Positions 1 to 8,057 of a stretch of DNA of 56,119 bases are shown here, piece after piece (positions within the stretch are counted from its first letter, which is position 1; every line of letters starts with the position of its first letter). Source of the stretch: Rhizobium sp. BK418 (lineage in GTDB: Bacteria > Pseudomonadota > Alphaproteobacteria > Rhizobiales > Rhizobiaceae); the NCBI RefSeq assembly GCF_004341105.1, contig NZ_SLZK01000014.1, positions 1-56,119 on the forward strand, in the 5' to 3' direction. The notes beneath the pieces are model-generated. The model was not told where the DNA came from. It saw only the letters and a list, made by a program, of their open reading frames with translations, and made no database searches. The position numbers and the translations under genes are program-made.

Positions 1-47
1 AACTCCGTTCGGGCTACGCCCTCTCTGCGTTCCACCGCTGCTGCAGA

Positions 48-84
48 GTCTCATCTTGATTGACGCTTCGTCTCATCTTGATTG
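48..84. repeat. 15-bp direct repeat, two copies, 22-bp period
   Basis: GTCTCATCTTGATTG occurs exactly at 48-62 and again at 70-84, separated by 7 bp. Short tandem repeats like this occur at the ends of some insertion sequences (IS21-type elements, for example), but no transposase frame accompanies them here, so the link is only a suggestion. Confidence 0.6.
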
Positions 85-276
85 TCGCGCTGCACGAATG
101 CGGCCATCTGCTCATGATTGGCTCGACCTCCTCCCAGCGGTAGATCTCGGAGCGAGGATACCGCAGACTCATCCTCCAGCACTTCTTCCGCAACCTCGAT
201 CGACTATGAGCGCTGCCATCGTTCCGCCTGTCCAGCGATAGTCTGGCGCCCCGCAGGGAATTGATCGCCTGGTGGC

Positions 277-301
277 GGAACATCGAGTTCTCTTCCAGGT
301 T
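277..301 (+). promoter_or_regulatory. Candidate EcfG/RpoE2 general-stress promoter (DJ-1 gene)
   Basis: GGAAC at 277-281 is followed after 18 bp by TT at 300-301 (GGAAC-N16-GGTT). This fits the relaxed GGAAC-N18/19-TT consensus reported for RpoE2-type sigma factors, although the usual CGTT is GGTT here. It lies 48 bp before the start codon of the DJ-1/PfpI gene, a reasonable distance. It is weaker than the CGTT matches elsewhere in the window. Confidence 0.4.
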
Positions 302-348
302 TAAATTCTGACACTTGTGTCGAATTCTCAATAACTAAGGAGAACCTC

Positions 349-918
349 ATGACCCTGGCAGGTAAGAAAATTGCTGTCCTGATCGCGCCGCGGGGGACCG
401 AAGATCCCGAGTTCAAGCAGCCGAAGGAGGCTGTGGAGGCCGCGGGCGCAACCGTCACTGTCGTTGGTATCGAGACGGGAGAGGCGAAGACGAACAACGG
501 CGACCTGGACCCAGGCAGAAGCTATAGGGTCGACAAAGCTGTGAAGGATGTTTCCGCGTCGGACTTCGACGGTCTCGTCATTCCGGGCGGCACGGTTGGT
601 GCCGACAAGCTGAGGGCGAACCAGGATATCGTCTCTTTCGTGACCTCATTTTTTGAGCAAGCGAAGCCGGTGGGGGTAATCTGCCACGGCCCTTGGCTGC
701 TGGTCGAAGCGGATGTTCTCAAGGGGCGGACGCTCACCTCTTATTCGTCGATCCGTAGGGATATCGAGAACGCGGGCGGCGTCTGGGTCGACGAGGAAGT
801 CGTGACCGACAAGGGATTGGTCACCAGTCGAAAGCCAGATGATCTCCCGGCCTTCTGCGCGAAGATCGTCGAGGAGTTCGCCGAGGGCAAGCATCCCAAA
901 CAAGCTCGTAGGGCCTGA
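349..918 (+). CDS. DJ-1/PfpI family protein (type 1 glutamine amidotransferase-like)
   Basis: This 189-residue protein is a full-length DJ-1/PfpI-superfamily member, resembling the PfpI/YhbO branch. These proteins are cytosolic and linked to stress survival, variously described as deglycases, chaperones or proteases. The nucleophile elbow is visible as VICHGPW with Cys112, and an acidic residue sits in the early strand region (APRGTEDPEF). ATG at 349 is preceded by AAGGAG (337-342) at 6 nt spacing, which fixes the start. A candidate general-stress promoter lies at 277-301, and a strong hairpin at 1141-1175 may end the transcript. The family is clear. The exact activity is not, because annotations within it are often unreliable. 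Confidence 0.9.
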   Translation: MTLAGKKIAVLIAPRGTEDPEFKQPKEAVEAAGATVTVVGIETGEAKTNNGDLDPGRSYRVDKAVKDVSASDFDGLVIPGGTVGADKLRANQDIVSFVTSFFEQAKPVGVICHGPWLLVEADVLKGRTLTSYSSIRRDIENAGGVWVDEEVVTDKGLVTSRKPDDLPAFCAKIVEEFAEGKHPKQARRA

Positions 919-1516
919 CTCTCCGGAAGCATCCAAAATCCTCGCAAATTTCAAGAAGGGGCGGCGGCTATAACACATGGAACGCCGGACCATCCGGGCG
1001 ACGAACGGCGTGAAATGATTTGCTTGAGGGAAGACGATGAAACTGGAGGCGTCTGTTGTTCGACAGCCGATTTTAGCGCGGCCCCTTCCTCGCCGCGATA
1101 GCACCTTGACCAGAGTGGCCGACGACTCCGCACTAAAGACAGAGGGCGCTCTACCCGTCATAGGGAGCGCCCTCTTTCACCCGGACACGCCAAGCAGGCG
1201 AATTCATTTCGCGGCAGGCGGTCGTTGGTCGGGTGCGTCCCTTTAGGTGGGTTCACATTCGAACGCTTTCAAGATCGGAAGGATTGTCGCGGTTGTCTCC
1301 ATCCAGGCAATGGCGTTCTTCGTCCTGATGAACTTTCATGGAGGAACGCCTCAGAGGCCGGGATCGCCTCCTCGTGAGGGATGGCTCTGTCATGGGTGGT
1401 GACGGTGCCATCATCATTCGTCTTCATCACCTTCAGGACGGCGGCGTCTCAGGCGTGCGCCACAGAAATTTTTCATACCAAACGGGAGCCCTTCCAAACG
1501 GAACCTCTGATACGTA
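919..1516. other. Intergenic region between DJ-1 gene and response regulator
   Basis: No reading frame here resembles a known family. The only clear structure is the GC-rich hairpin at 1141-1175. A 12-bp perfect palindrome, TGATACGTATCA (1508-1519), covers the stop codon of the minus-strand response regulator and may be incidental. Confidence 0.5.
1141..1175. terminator. GC-rich hairpin, probable terminator
   Basis: AGAGGGCGCTC (1141-1151) and GAGCGCCCTCT (1165-1175) are perfect 11-bp inverted repeats around a 13-bp loop, followed by TT. It lies between the convergent DJ-1 gene and response regulator gene, a typical place for a shared terminator. The T tract is short, so efficiency is uncertain. 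Confidence 0.6.
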
Positions 1517-1897
1517 TCAGCCAGCATATCCAAGGACCTCGCCTTGGATGGTAGCTATCAGCTGCCGGCTTTCATACGGCTTGGCGAAGAACCGTACCCC
1601 CGTAGGAATATCCGATTGGGTTGTTTCACGATCACCGGATATCACCATGACTTTCACCGACGACCAGCGTACCTTCGTGAAGGTAGCGAGCGCAAGTCCG
1701 TCCAGTTCTCCGGGCATGCGGATGTCTGTTAACAGCACGTCGATGTTCTGAGATGTCTCAAGGATGGCAACCGCATCTGCATAATTGCTCGCTTCGACAA
1801 CCATCATACCGGCATCTTCGAGCAAGGACTTCGTTGCCAATCTGACCAACGCCTCGTCGTCGACCACGAGTACGCTGATGGCTTTGTCTTTGATCAT
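1517..1897 (-). CDS. Single-domain response regulator (receiver only)
   Basis: This protein of about 126 residues consists of one CheY-like receiver domain. The acidic pocket (VLVVDDEALV), the phospho-acceptor Asp (VLLTDIRMPG), the Ser/Thr switch position (VMVISGDRE) and the conserved Lys (FFAKPYES) are all present, so it should be phosphorylatable. No output domain follows. A longer frame extends to 2074, but its extra N-terminal residues look non-coding. The ATG at 1897 follows a GAGAG ribosome site and starts exactly where the domain should. Such stand-alone receivers often act as phosphate sinks or shuttles for HWE/HisKA_2 kinases, and two such kinases lie 2-4 kb away. A direct partnership is inferred, not shown. 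Confidence 0.88.
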   Translation of the reverse strand: MIKDKAISVLVVDDEALVRLATKSLLEDAGMMVVEASNYADAVAILETSQNIDVLLTDIRMPGELDGLALATFTKVRWSSVKVMVISGDRETTQSDIPTGVRFFAKPYESRQLIATIQGEVLGYAG

Positions 1898-2450
1898 ATC
1901 GCATTCTCTCATTTCGGGAGCGAACGGGCCGATGGGGAAGATGACCCAGTCGCGTGGACTAATGAGCCTGTTGCGGGAAGAGGTGCGACAGGCTTCTTGA
2001 TCACATGAACGACCGCTGGGAGGAGGATGCCGCGGTTCGATAGAGAATGAACTCTGGGAGGAGGACGAGGTCACTCAAGTCCGAAGAATCGCCGGAGGAA
2101 TGCAACGCTTCGATACCGACAATTTATGCTTGTCTAGCCCAACGAGTAGGCAAATTCGCGCAATGGAGCCATGCGCTATGCACGTGTCGCAGACCTCATT
2201 TTTTGCCCGAAGATTGTTCGCTGGCGAAGCTCCGTGACCGACGGTCCGTCTGTAAAGCTAGTGGGGCCGGGCCGATAGCCTGCTGAAGCATTTTTAGTTA
2301 TCTTTCAGTCGTTGTTGACTCCGCACTTAAACGTCACCCGTAATTGACGCGGGCAGTGCAACACACCCGATCACACGCTGGCTTTTAACGTTGGCGAGCT
2401 TTTAGATCAGAGAAAGCGGCGCGGCGTTTTCGGTCACGGGAGATAATGAA
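1898..2450. other. Intergenic region, no gene recognised
   Basis: About 550 bp separates the divergent response regulator and DUF1684 genes. One plus-strand frame (2047-2286) shows no family resemblance. The region must carry both promoters. I saw no GGAAC-type stress promoter or clear palindrome in it. Confidence 0.5.
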
Positions 2451-3071
2451 TTGAACGAAACTGAACAGCTTTGGGACTGGCGCGAGAAGATCGCAAACCT
2501 CTATTACCAGGCGCGTTTCAACGAGAATGTTACCGATGCCTGGAGAACTTGGTGTGACACTCGTTCGAAGATGTTTCGCGACCATCCTCAGTCCCCAATC
2601 GAAGCACAAGACCGTAAGACCTATCACGGGCCGACAACGTTTCCTTATGATGCATCGTTGCGCCTGGCGGTAGAGCTCGTTCCAGTAACCGCGGATCACA
2701 TGACCATCGCTACGGGATCGGATGGCGAGTTGTCGATGCGTTCGTTTGCACGCACCACCGGTTTGGACGCTAGACTTGGTGGCGAACTGACCCTTTACTG
2801 GATTGAGGGTTACGGCGGTGGCGTCTTCCTGCCGTTTGCCGATGCGACATCAGGAAGCGAGACGTATGGTGGCGGCCGATACCTTCTTGACACCATCAAG
2901 GGAGCAGACCTTGGGGTTGTCCGGCCGGACGGTAAACTAGTGCTCGATTTCAACTTCTCCTATTTTCCTTCGTGCGCTTATTCATCTCGCTACGTCTGCC
3001 CATTGGCACCATCGGGCAATCGGCTGGCGGGCGCGGTAAGAGCCGGAGAACGGCATCCTATTTCGGCATGA
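2451..3071 (+). CDS. DUF1684 domain-containing protein
   Basis: This 206-residue protein matches the DUF1684 family along its length. Its C-terminal half carries the family signature: YGGGRYLLDT, then a strand ending in FNFSYFPSCAY, then CPLAPSGNRL and AVRAGER. The function of DUF1684 is unknown. The start is TTG at 2451 with GGGAG at 2438-2442 and 8 nt spacing. An ATG at 2446 is out of frame and ends at once. The next gene starts 90 bp downstream behind its own strong stress-type promoter, so the two may be separate units. Family assignment is confident and function is not known. Confidence 0.8.
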   Translation: MNETEQLWDWREKIANLYYQARFNENVTDAWRTWCDTRSKMFRDHPQSPIEAQDRKTYHGPTTFPYDASLRLAVELVPVTADHMTIATGSDGELSMRSFARTTGLDARLGGELTLYWIEGYGGGVFLPFADATSGSETYGGGRYLLDTIKGADLGVVRPDGKLVLDFNFSYFPSCAYSSRYVCPLAPSGNRLAGAVRAGERHPISA

Positions 3072-3106
3072 AAGCGTCTAGTGCAGAAAGGCAGAACGTT
3101 CGCACC

Positions 3107-3131
3107 GGAACTTGGGCACCGGACGCCCGTT
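3107..3131 (+). promoter_or_regulatory. EcfG/RpoE2-type general-stress promoter (DUF2934 gene)
   Basis: GGAAC (3107-3111), 16 bp, then CGTT (3128-3131) followed by TAA. This is an exact match to the alphaproteobacterial general-stress sigma factor consensus. It lies 30 bp before the ATG of the DUF2934 gene, leaving room for the AAGGAG ribosome site. Confidence 0.75.
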
Positions 3132-3161
3132 TAAGGCTCACATCAAGCAAGGAGCTTTTCC

Positions 3162-3404
3162 ATGGGAGATCGCGAGCAAGCACGGCGAGAGCGCGCCTAC
3201 AGAATTTGGGAGGCAGAAGGTCGCCCCGAAGGACGACATCTCGATCACTGGCGGCGCGCAGACGAGGACGGCGAAGCAGTAGAGACGGACGCCGCCGAGG
3301 TGACCGACGCAAACCAGGAAGCCGACAGCCAGTTCAATGGCCAGGGCGCAGAAGCGCCATCAGCGGTAGATCTCAGGCCGCCTTCCGTGTCGAGCGCTGA
3401 CTGA
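3162..3404 (+). CDS. DUF2934 domain-containing protein
   Basis: This small 80-residue protein has the DUF2934 signature at residues 6-32 (RERAYRIWEAEGRP, then H..HW..A), followed by a low-complexity acidic tail rich in Ala, Glu and Asp. The family is common in rhizobia and its role is unknown. ATG at 3162 follows AAGGAG (3149-3154) at 7 nt spacing. An exact general-stress promoter lies just upstream, so expression during starvation or stress is a reasonable inference. The tail is probably disordered. Confidence 0.85.
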   Translation: MGDREQARRERAYRIWEAEGRPEGRHLDHWRRADEDGEAVETDAAEVTDANQEADSQFNGQGAEAPSAVDLRPPSVSSAD

Positions 3405-3786
3405 CAAGTACCCGATGGCCCTGAGGGCCAGCCTTTGGGCGCAGCGGTCCGAACGGCAATGCCGGGTCTCGATTCCTTGTCAGGAACCTTGACCAGTCGT
3501 GCATTTCCCAGTTGGATATGAAAATCTCGGACATCCTCCGCTGGCACGGAGTGATGTAGGTGCGGCCTGCCCCTCTGGCGCATTGCCTCCATCCTCTCCG
3601 TTCCCCTGCTACCGGGCACGGCCTTCGGGTGGGCTCGGGAACGTTTCCGGCAGTCGCAGCCATTCTTCACATTAGTGCGCCATGTGATGGCTTCCACTAT
3701 CGAAACGGCGCGCAGTGTTGAGCGTGTCCCCTTGTTATCGCGTTCAAGCGGCTTAACTTCACATCTGTTTCCATAGGGTCGATAGA
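3405..3786. other. Intergenic region upstream of the HWE kinase
   Basis: No gene was recognised. It contains a short GC palindrome near 3418-3430 (GGCCCTGAGGGCC) that could be a weak terminator for the DUF2934 gene. The promoter of the kinase must lie here. A GGAAC at about 3484 has TT 17 bp later, but the CGTT element is missing, so I do not call it. Confidence 0.4.
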
Positions 3787-5613
3787 GTGTCTGCAATCGA
3801 ATTGAACAATGAAACCGCGTGTGCCGGAATAGCGGACATGATCGAGCGGGGGCTCTGGGACGACTCCGTCGTGGGACCGCCGTCGGAATGGCCTGATTGT
3901 CTGAAGTCCGCCGTGGACATCATGCTTCCTTCACATGCACAGATCGTGATGTTCTGGGGCGACCAGTATGCAGCCCTTTATAACGACGCCTACGCTCCCA
4001 CGATCGGCCTTAGGCATCCGCGTGCGTTCGGAAGACCGGCAAAGGAGAACTGGGGCGAGCTCTGGGATGACCTTAAGCCTTTATTGGATCGCGTCCTTCA
4101 TGGTGGCGAAACCGTTTCCGCCAGGGATCGTCAATTTTACATCGAGCGTCACGGACATCCCGAAACCGTCTATTTCGACATTTCCTATTCGCCGATCAAA
4201 GACGAAACCGGTAGCGTCCGCGGGGTGTTCTGCATCGTCAGCGAGACGACAGAAAGAGTGCGTTCGCAGCAAGCGCTCAAGGAGAGCGAGGAACGTCTGC
4301 GGGCGCTATTTTCCCAGTCCGCCGCAGGTATTGGCCAGACCGACCTTCAGGGCCGGATGACCCTCGTCAACCAGCGCTTCTGCGAGATGCTCGGCTACCA
4401 GCGGGAGGAGCTTGTGGGCATCCGTTTTCAGGACTTGACGTTTCCGGACGACCGTCAGGAAGCTGAACGGCTTTTCATGCGCCTTGCCGAGACCGGCGAA
4501 CCCTTCGATATGGAAAAGAGATGCGTGCGGAAAGACGGAAGTCTCGTATGGACGGCTGTCTCGGTCTCTGCCCTCACAGATGACGATGGTTCAATCCGGC
4601 AGGTAGGATTCATCGCCATTGACATCTCGGCCAGGAAGAGCGCCCAGGAAGCGGAGCGCCTGCTTGCGTCGATTATCGCTTCCTCCAACGACGCCATCCT
4701 CAGTATCGATCTCGGCATGACGATCACCAACTGGAATGCGGCTGCCGAGAGGCTATACGGATACACTCGAGACGAGGCGGTGGGAAAGTCGGTCCTGATG
4801 CTCCTCCCGGAAGGACGTCGTGACGAGGAGCCGGAAATTCTTCGGCAAGTCAGCGCCGGAAAGGTCGTGGAACCTTACGAGACGCAGCGTCGAAGAAAAG
4901 ATGGCGGCCTGGTAGACGTCCAGCTGAGCGTTTCCCCGATCTACGACAGCAATGGAAGAACGATCGGCGCTTCCAAGGTGGCGCACGACATCACGGCCCG
5001 AAAGGAGGCCGAACGTCTTCAAACGGTGCTGACCAGCGAGCTCAATCACCGCGTCAAGAATACGTTCTCCACTGTCATTGCTATTGCAAGACAGACCCTG
5101 GATCGAGAGGGAACAGATCGGAACCAAGTGAGCGCATTCCAGGATCGCCTCATTTCGATGGCGAAGGCACACGATCTGCTCACGCATCGCGACTGGCAAC
5201 GCGCTGACTTGGGAGAGTTAGTCAGCCAAGTGCTGGAACCCTACCCTCCTGAGCGGTTCGACATCGAGGGCTGCGCTGTGCTGTTGCCTCAGAAGGCCGT
5301 TCTCTCGTTTTCGCTCGCAATCCATGAGCTTGCAACGAACGCCGCAAAATATGGAGCATTGTCTGTCGCTCAAGGGAGGGTCTCGATCTCCTGGAGCTAT
5401 GAGGAGGCCATCACGAGGCTGCGGTTCAGATGGGTCGAGCGGGATGGCCCGACAGTACAACCGCCGTCCCGGAAAGGCTTTGGTTCGCGTCTGGTCGAGA
5501 GGCTTCTGGCAGCCGAGCTGAATGGCCGTTCGACAATCAACTACGATCCTGCCGGTGTCATCTGCGAGATCGAGGCGATCTTGGATCCGGACGCAGCACC
5601 GGAGCGACGATAG
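3787..5613 (+). CDS. PAS-PAS-PAS HWE-family sensor histidine kinase
   Basis: This 608-residue soluble kinase has no transmembrane segment. Three PAS-type sensory modules lie at roughly 40-155, 168-285 and 290-410. The second begins at ERLRALFSQSAAGIGQTD. The dimerisation/phospho-acceptor region starts at ELNHRVKNTF with His421. The HWE-type ATPase domain follows, with the N box HELATNAAKYG (Asn518) and the diagnostic W-x-E in FRWVERDGP. All key residues are intact, so it should be active. The start is GTG at 3787 with AGGG about 9 nt upstream. HWE kinases often feed single-domain receivers or PhyR of the general stress response. The neighbouring LOV kinase and receivers fit this, but the signal it senses cannot be told from sequence. 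Confidence 0.92.
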   Translation: MSAIELNNETACAGIADMIERGLWDDSVVGPPSEWPDCLKSAVDIMLPSHAQIVMFWGDQYAALYNDAYAPTIGLRHPRAFGRPAKENWGELWDDLKPLLDRVLHGGETVSARDRQFYIERHGHPETVYFDISYSPIKDETGSVRGVFCIVSETTERVRSQQALKESEERLRALFSQSAAGIGQTDLQGRMTLVNQRFCEMLGYQREELVGIRFQDLTFPDDRQEAERLFMRLAETGEPFDMEKRCVRKDGSLVWTAVSVSALTDDDGSIRQVGFIAIDISARKSAQEAERLLASIIASSNDAILSIDLGMTITNWNAAAERLYGYTRDEAVGKSVLMLLPEGRRDEEPEILRQVSAGKVVEPYETQRRRKDGGLVDVQLSVSPIYDSNGRTIGASKVAHDITARKEAERLQTVLTSELNHRVKNTFSTVIAIARQTLDREGTDRNQVSAFQDRLISMAKAHDLLTHRDWQRADLGELVSQVLEPYPPERFDIEGCAVLLPQKAVLSFSLAIHELATNAAKYGALSVAQGRVSISWSYEEAITRLRFRWVERDGPTVQPPSRKGFGSRLVERLLAAELNGRSTINYDPAGVICEIEAILDPDAAPERR

Positions 5614-5797
5614 CTGGTCTTCGGCCATTTCTGTCATGCTCGCGTCTCCCGTCTTTTCTCCGCAAGCGCCCAATTTTCGCCGATCGCCGCATGCTGTGTG
5701 GATCCTTGAACGGGAAAATTCTCCAGCCTAACTGTTTTCGGCCCTCTCACCGATGGAGCGCATCGGGGTCGGGCAAGCTGTCGCCGAGGATGGAGCG

Positions 5798-5822
5798 GGA
5801 ACTCGAAGACCCACAATGCATT
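5798..5822 (+). promoter_or_regulatory. Weak candidate stress-type promoter (LOV kinase gene)
   Basis: GGAAC at 5798-5802 is followed after 18 bp by TT (5821-5822), but the -10 reads CATT instead of CGTT. It lies 30 bp before the LOV kinase start, the same geometry as the better promoter at 3107-3131. This is a weak match. Confidence 0.25.
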
Positions 5823-5851
5823 ACACCGAGACTAGAAACCACTAGGTCACT

Positions 5852-6976
5852 ATGCAGGAAAACGACCAGAAACGAGCTGAAGCGCGAGATGCCGGGGAGC
5901 GCCTTGTTAGCCGCCACGTTCGCGAAGACCCCTTTGCCGCAGCGTTCAAAGCGACGCGTATGCCGATGATTGTCACCGATCCAAATCAGGCCGATAATCC
6001 CATCATCTTTTGCAATGCCGCATTCGAAAAGCTGACCGGCTATTCGAGCAGCGAAGCGGTCGGTCGAAACTGCCGCTTCCTTCAAGGCCCGGAGACGAAC
6101 CTGGAAACGGTGGGTCGCATTCGCGCCGCAATCAGCGCCGGTTCCGATATCGCCATCGACATCTTGAACTACAAGAAGGATGGCGAACCCTTCTGGAATG
6201 CCCTGTTCCTATCTCCGGTGCGCGACGATAACGACAAGATTATCTACTTCTTCGCCTCCCAGCTCGACTTCACCAATGTGAAATCACGGGAGGCGGATCT
6301 CGCCGCCGCACGTCATCGTGCAGAAGAGGAAGTCGCCGCGCACACCGAGAAACTGGAGGCTGCACTCAAAGCCAGGTCGCTGCTCGTCCACGAGGTCGAT
6401 CACCGCGTCAAGAACAACCTGCTGACCATGGCGTCGATCGTAAAACTCCAGACCCGGCTGACGAGGGACGAAGGGCAGAAGCGCGTTTTGAGGTCCGTGC
6501 TAAACCGCGTGGAGGCCTTAAGCACCGTTCAAAGGAAACTGTTCACGCTGGAGGACGTCTCGCGCTTCGACGTCGCGGATTTCACGAAGGAACTCGTCAC
6601 CGATCTTGTCGAAGCTGTTGGGCGCAAGGATATCCGACTGACGCTTGATCTGCATCCCCTCTATGTGCCGGCCGTAAAGGCGACACCGCTGTCGCTGATC
6701 GTCAACGAGCTTATCGGCGACGCCGTCCGGCGCGGCTTAAGCGACGGTGGCGGCGACATCCATGTCGTCGTCAAACGGTTGAACGGCCATTTCCTAATCA
6801 GAGTGGAGGACACGTCCATACCGGTTGAGGTCGATGCGGATACCGCCGAGATCGGTCGCATTCTTCTCGAGACCTCTGCCAAGCAGGTCGACGCGAAAAT
6901 CGAGAAGCGGATCGAGGGACATCGGACAACGGTCGATGTCACTTTGCTCGTCGATGCACAGGAGAGCGCGCATTGA
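5852..6976 (+). CDS. LOV-domain (blue-light) HisKA_2-type histidine kinase with degenerate ATPase domain
   Basis: The 374-residue protein opens with a LOV domain (about residues 25-145). The flavin-adduct motif GRNCRFLQG has Cys74, and the flavin-binding Asn and Gln positions are kept (NYKKDG, FWNALF, SQLDFT), so blue-light sensing through FMN is likely. A coiled linker leads to the HisKA_2 helix with HEVDHRVKNN (His184). The ATP-binding domain is unusual. The N box reads NELIGDAVRRG, with Asp290 where Asn is expected. The first G box reads EDTSIP instead of D-x-G-x-G, and no second G-rich loop is seen. It may not bind ATP normally. The gene overlaps the following receiver gene by 4 bp, so the two are translationally coupled. 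LOV kinases in Brucella and Rhizobium affect virulence, attachment or the general stress response. Confidence 0.9.
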   Translation: MQENDQKRAEARDAGERLVSRHVREDPFAAAFKATRMPMIVTDPNQADNPIIFCNAAFEKLTGYSSSEAVGRNCRFLQGPETNLETVGRIRAAISAGSDIAIDILNYKKDGEPFWNALFLSPVRDDNDKIIYFFASQLDFTNVKSREADLAAARHRAEEEVAAHTEKLEAALKARSLLVHEVDHRVKNNLLTMASIVKLQTRLTRDEGQKRVLRSVLNRVEALSTVQRKLFTLEDVSRFDVADFTKELVTDLVEAVGRKDIRLTLDLHPLYVPAVKATPLSLIVNELIGDAVRRGLSDGGGDIHVVVKRLNGHFLIRVEDTSIPVEVDADTAEIGRILLETSAKQVDAKIEKRIEGHRTTVDVTLLVDAQESAH

Positions 6977-7449
6977 AGGTTATGATTGTCGAAGATGAGA
7001 TGTTGCTCGCCATGGAGCTTGAAACCGAGGTTGAAATGGCCGGACACGAGGTGAGTGGGGTGGCGATGAACCGAAGGCAGGTGGACGACCTCCTGCGAGC
7101 GCATCGGCCGGATTTCGCTTTTGTCGATATTCATCTTCAGGACGGTCCAACGGGGATCGAGGTCGGGCGCGATCTGGCATCCAAAGGCATTCCGTACGTG
7201 TTCGTCAGCGGTAATATCAAAAAGATCCCCGCGGACTTCGCGGGCGCCCTCGGCGCCATCGAAAAGCCCTACACGATGAACGGCATGACGAATGCTCTTG
7301 CCTATATCTCAGCGATCCTGATGGGTGAGGAAGATATCTCCCCTCCCGCAAGCCTTGTGCTCGCCGACGACGCTCGGACCATCGTGTTTGCAGGCGCACG
7401 GAGTTCGACCTCATTCTGGGAGGCTCAGGATAACCTCAACGAACGGTAG
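6973..7449 (+). CDS. Receiver-only response regulator coupled to the LOV kinase
   Basis: This 158-residue protein has one receiver domain (residues 1-120) with the acidic pair (IVEDEM), phospho-acceptor Asp (FAFVDIHLQD), Ser switch (FVSGN) and Lys (IEKPYT). A C-terminal extension of about 35 residues has no recognised fold. The TTG start at 6973 overlaps the kinase stop codon (TTGA), implying coupled translation and a dedicated partner. The layout recalls LovK-LovR pairs, in which the receiver draws phosphate away from stress signalling. That role is inferred. Confidence 0.88.
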   Translation: MKVMIVEDEMLLAMELETEVEMAGHEVSGVAMNRRQVDDLLRAHRPDFAFVDIHLQDGPTGIEVGRDLASKGIPYVFVSGNIKKIPADFAGALGAIEKPYTMNGMTNALAYISAILMGEEDISPPASLVLADDARTIVFAGARSSTSFWEAQDNLNER

Positions 7450-7647
7450 GCGGTGCGGCAAGCAATCTTTTGGCTGAGCGGATATCCCGCTTGCTCCGGC
7501 CGTGCAGGAACCATCGAAATCTTCAGTTTTCGTGAACGGCGGCTTCCAAAGTCTCAAATCCAGCCGGAAAACACTTGTGCCGCGATTTCTGGCGGTGCAA
7601 TCGGCGGATCCGGACCGGGTAACAAGTCTCAACATCTGCGACTCGTA

Positions 7648-7667
7648 GGGCGGCTTTTAGGCCGCCC
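7648..7667. terminator. GC-rich hairpin between convergent genes
   Basis: GGGCGGC (7648-7654), a 6-nt loop TTTTAG, and GCCGCCC (7661-7667). It lies between the plus-strand receiver gene and the end of the long minus-strand catabolic operon, so it could serve both. No long T tract follows on either strand. Confidence 0.5.
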
Positions 7668-7681
7668 CGATCAATCTCTTC

Positions 7682-8050
7682 TTATTCGAACCTCAGAACT
7701 GACGAGCCAATCCACCCGGGAAGCTGGTCCGGACGCGCCGGTGCAAAGATCTCATAATAGACACAACCTTCCGGCCCCGTTCCGATCGCCGCGTGTCGCG
7801 AGCCTGCCGGAAAGAAAACCATGTCGCCCGCGCTGGCTTCAAGCTTCTTGCCATCGATGACGAGCTTGCAAAGACCCGAAACCATAATCAAGATCTGCTC
7901 ATTTTCGTGTGAGTGTGTCTTGCCATCGAAAGCAGCGTCTGCCGCCGTTTCAATACGCACGGCCGAGATCTTATCGGCGCAGATTCCCTTGCGGGAGGAG
8001 CCTGCCCGCATGCCGGCAACAGCCGGCAATGTCTTCCAATCAATCAGCAT
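7682..8050 (-). CDS. Cupin-domain protein, last gene of the catabolic operon
   Basis: About 122 residues form a single small cupin barrel. Motif 1 is THSHENEQILIMVSG (two His and a Glu as metal ligands). Motif 2 is FFPAGSRHA. The start ATG at 8050 has GAGG about 6 nt upstream, and a TTG frame reaching 8071 is less likely. It begins 7 bp after the preceding SDR stop, so it is co-transcribed. Small cupins in catabolic operons serve as isomerases, lyases or dioxygenases on small polar substrates. The substrate here is unknown. The domain call is firm. Confidence 0.82.
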   Translation of the reverse strand: MLIDWKTLPAVAGMRAGSSRKGICADKISAVRIETAADAAFDGKTHSHENEQILIMVSGLCKLVIDGKKLEASAGDMVFFPAGSRHAAIGTGPEGCVYYEIFAPARPDQLPGWIGSSVLRFE

Positions 8051-8057
8051 GTCTACC

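Larger units (their letters stand above)
1..348. other. Left-edge intergenic region, possible mobile-element remnant
   Basis: No convincing gene was found ahead of the DJ-1 gene. An open frame runs on the minus strand (about 14-331), but its product is rich in Arg and Ser and resembles no family I recognise. The stretch contains a 15-bp direct repeat (48-84) and a stress-type promoter (277-301). A remnant of an insertion-sequence end is possible but unproven. Confidence 0.4.

Noticed and set aside
1508..1519. 12-bp palindrome TGATACGTATCA
   Set aside because: It overlaps the stop codon of the response regulator and has no clear position relative to a promoter, so it may be chance.
3484..3510. 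GGAAC with TT 17 bp downstream before the HWE kinase
   Set aside because: The -10 lacks the CGTT pattern and lies about 280 bp from the start codon, so it was not called a stress promoter.
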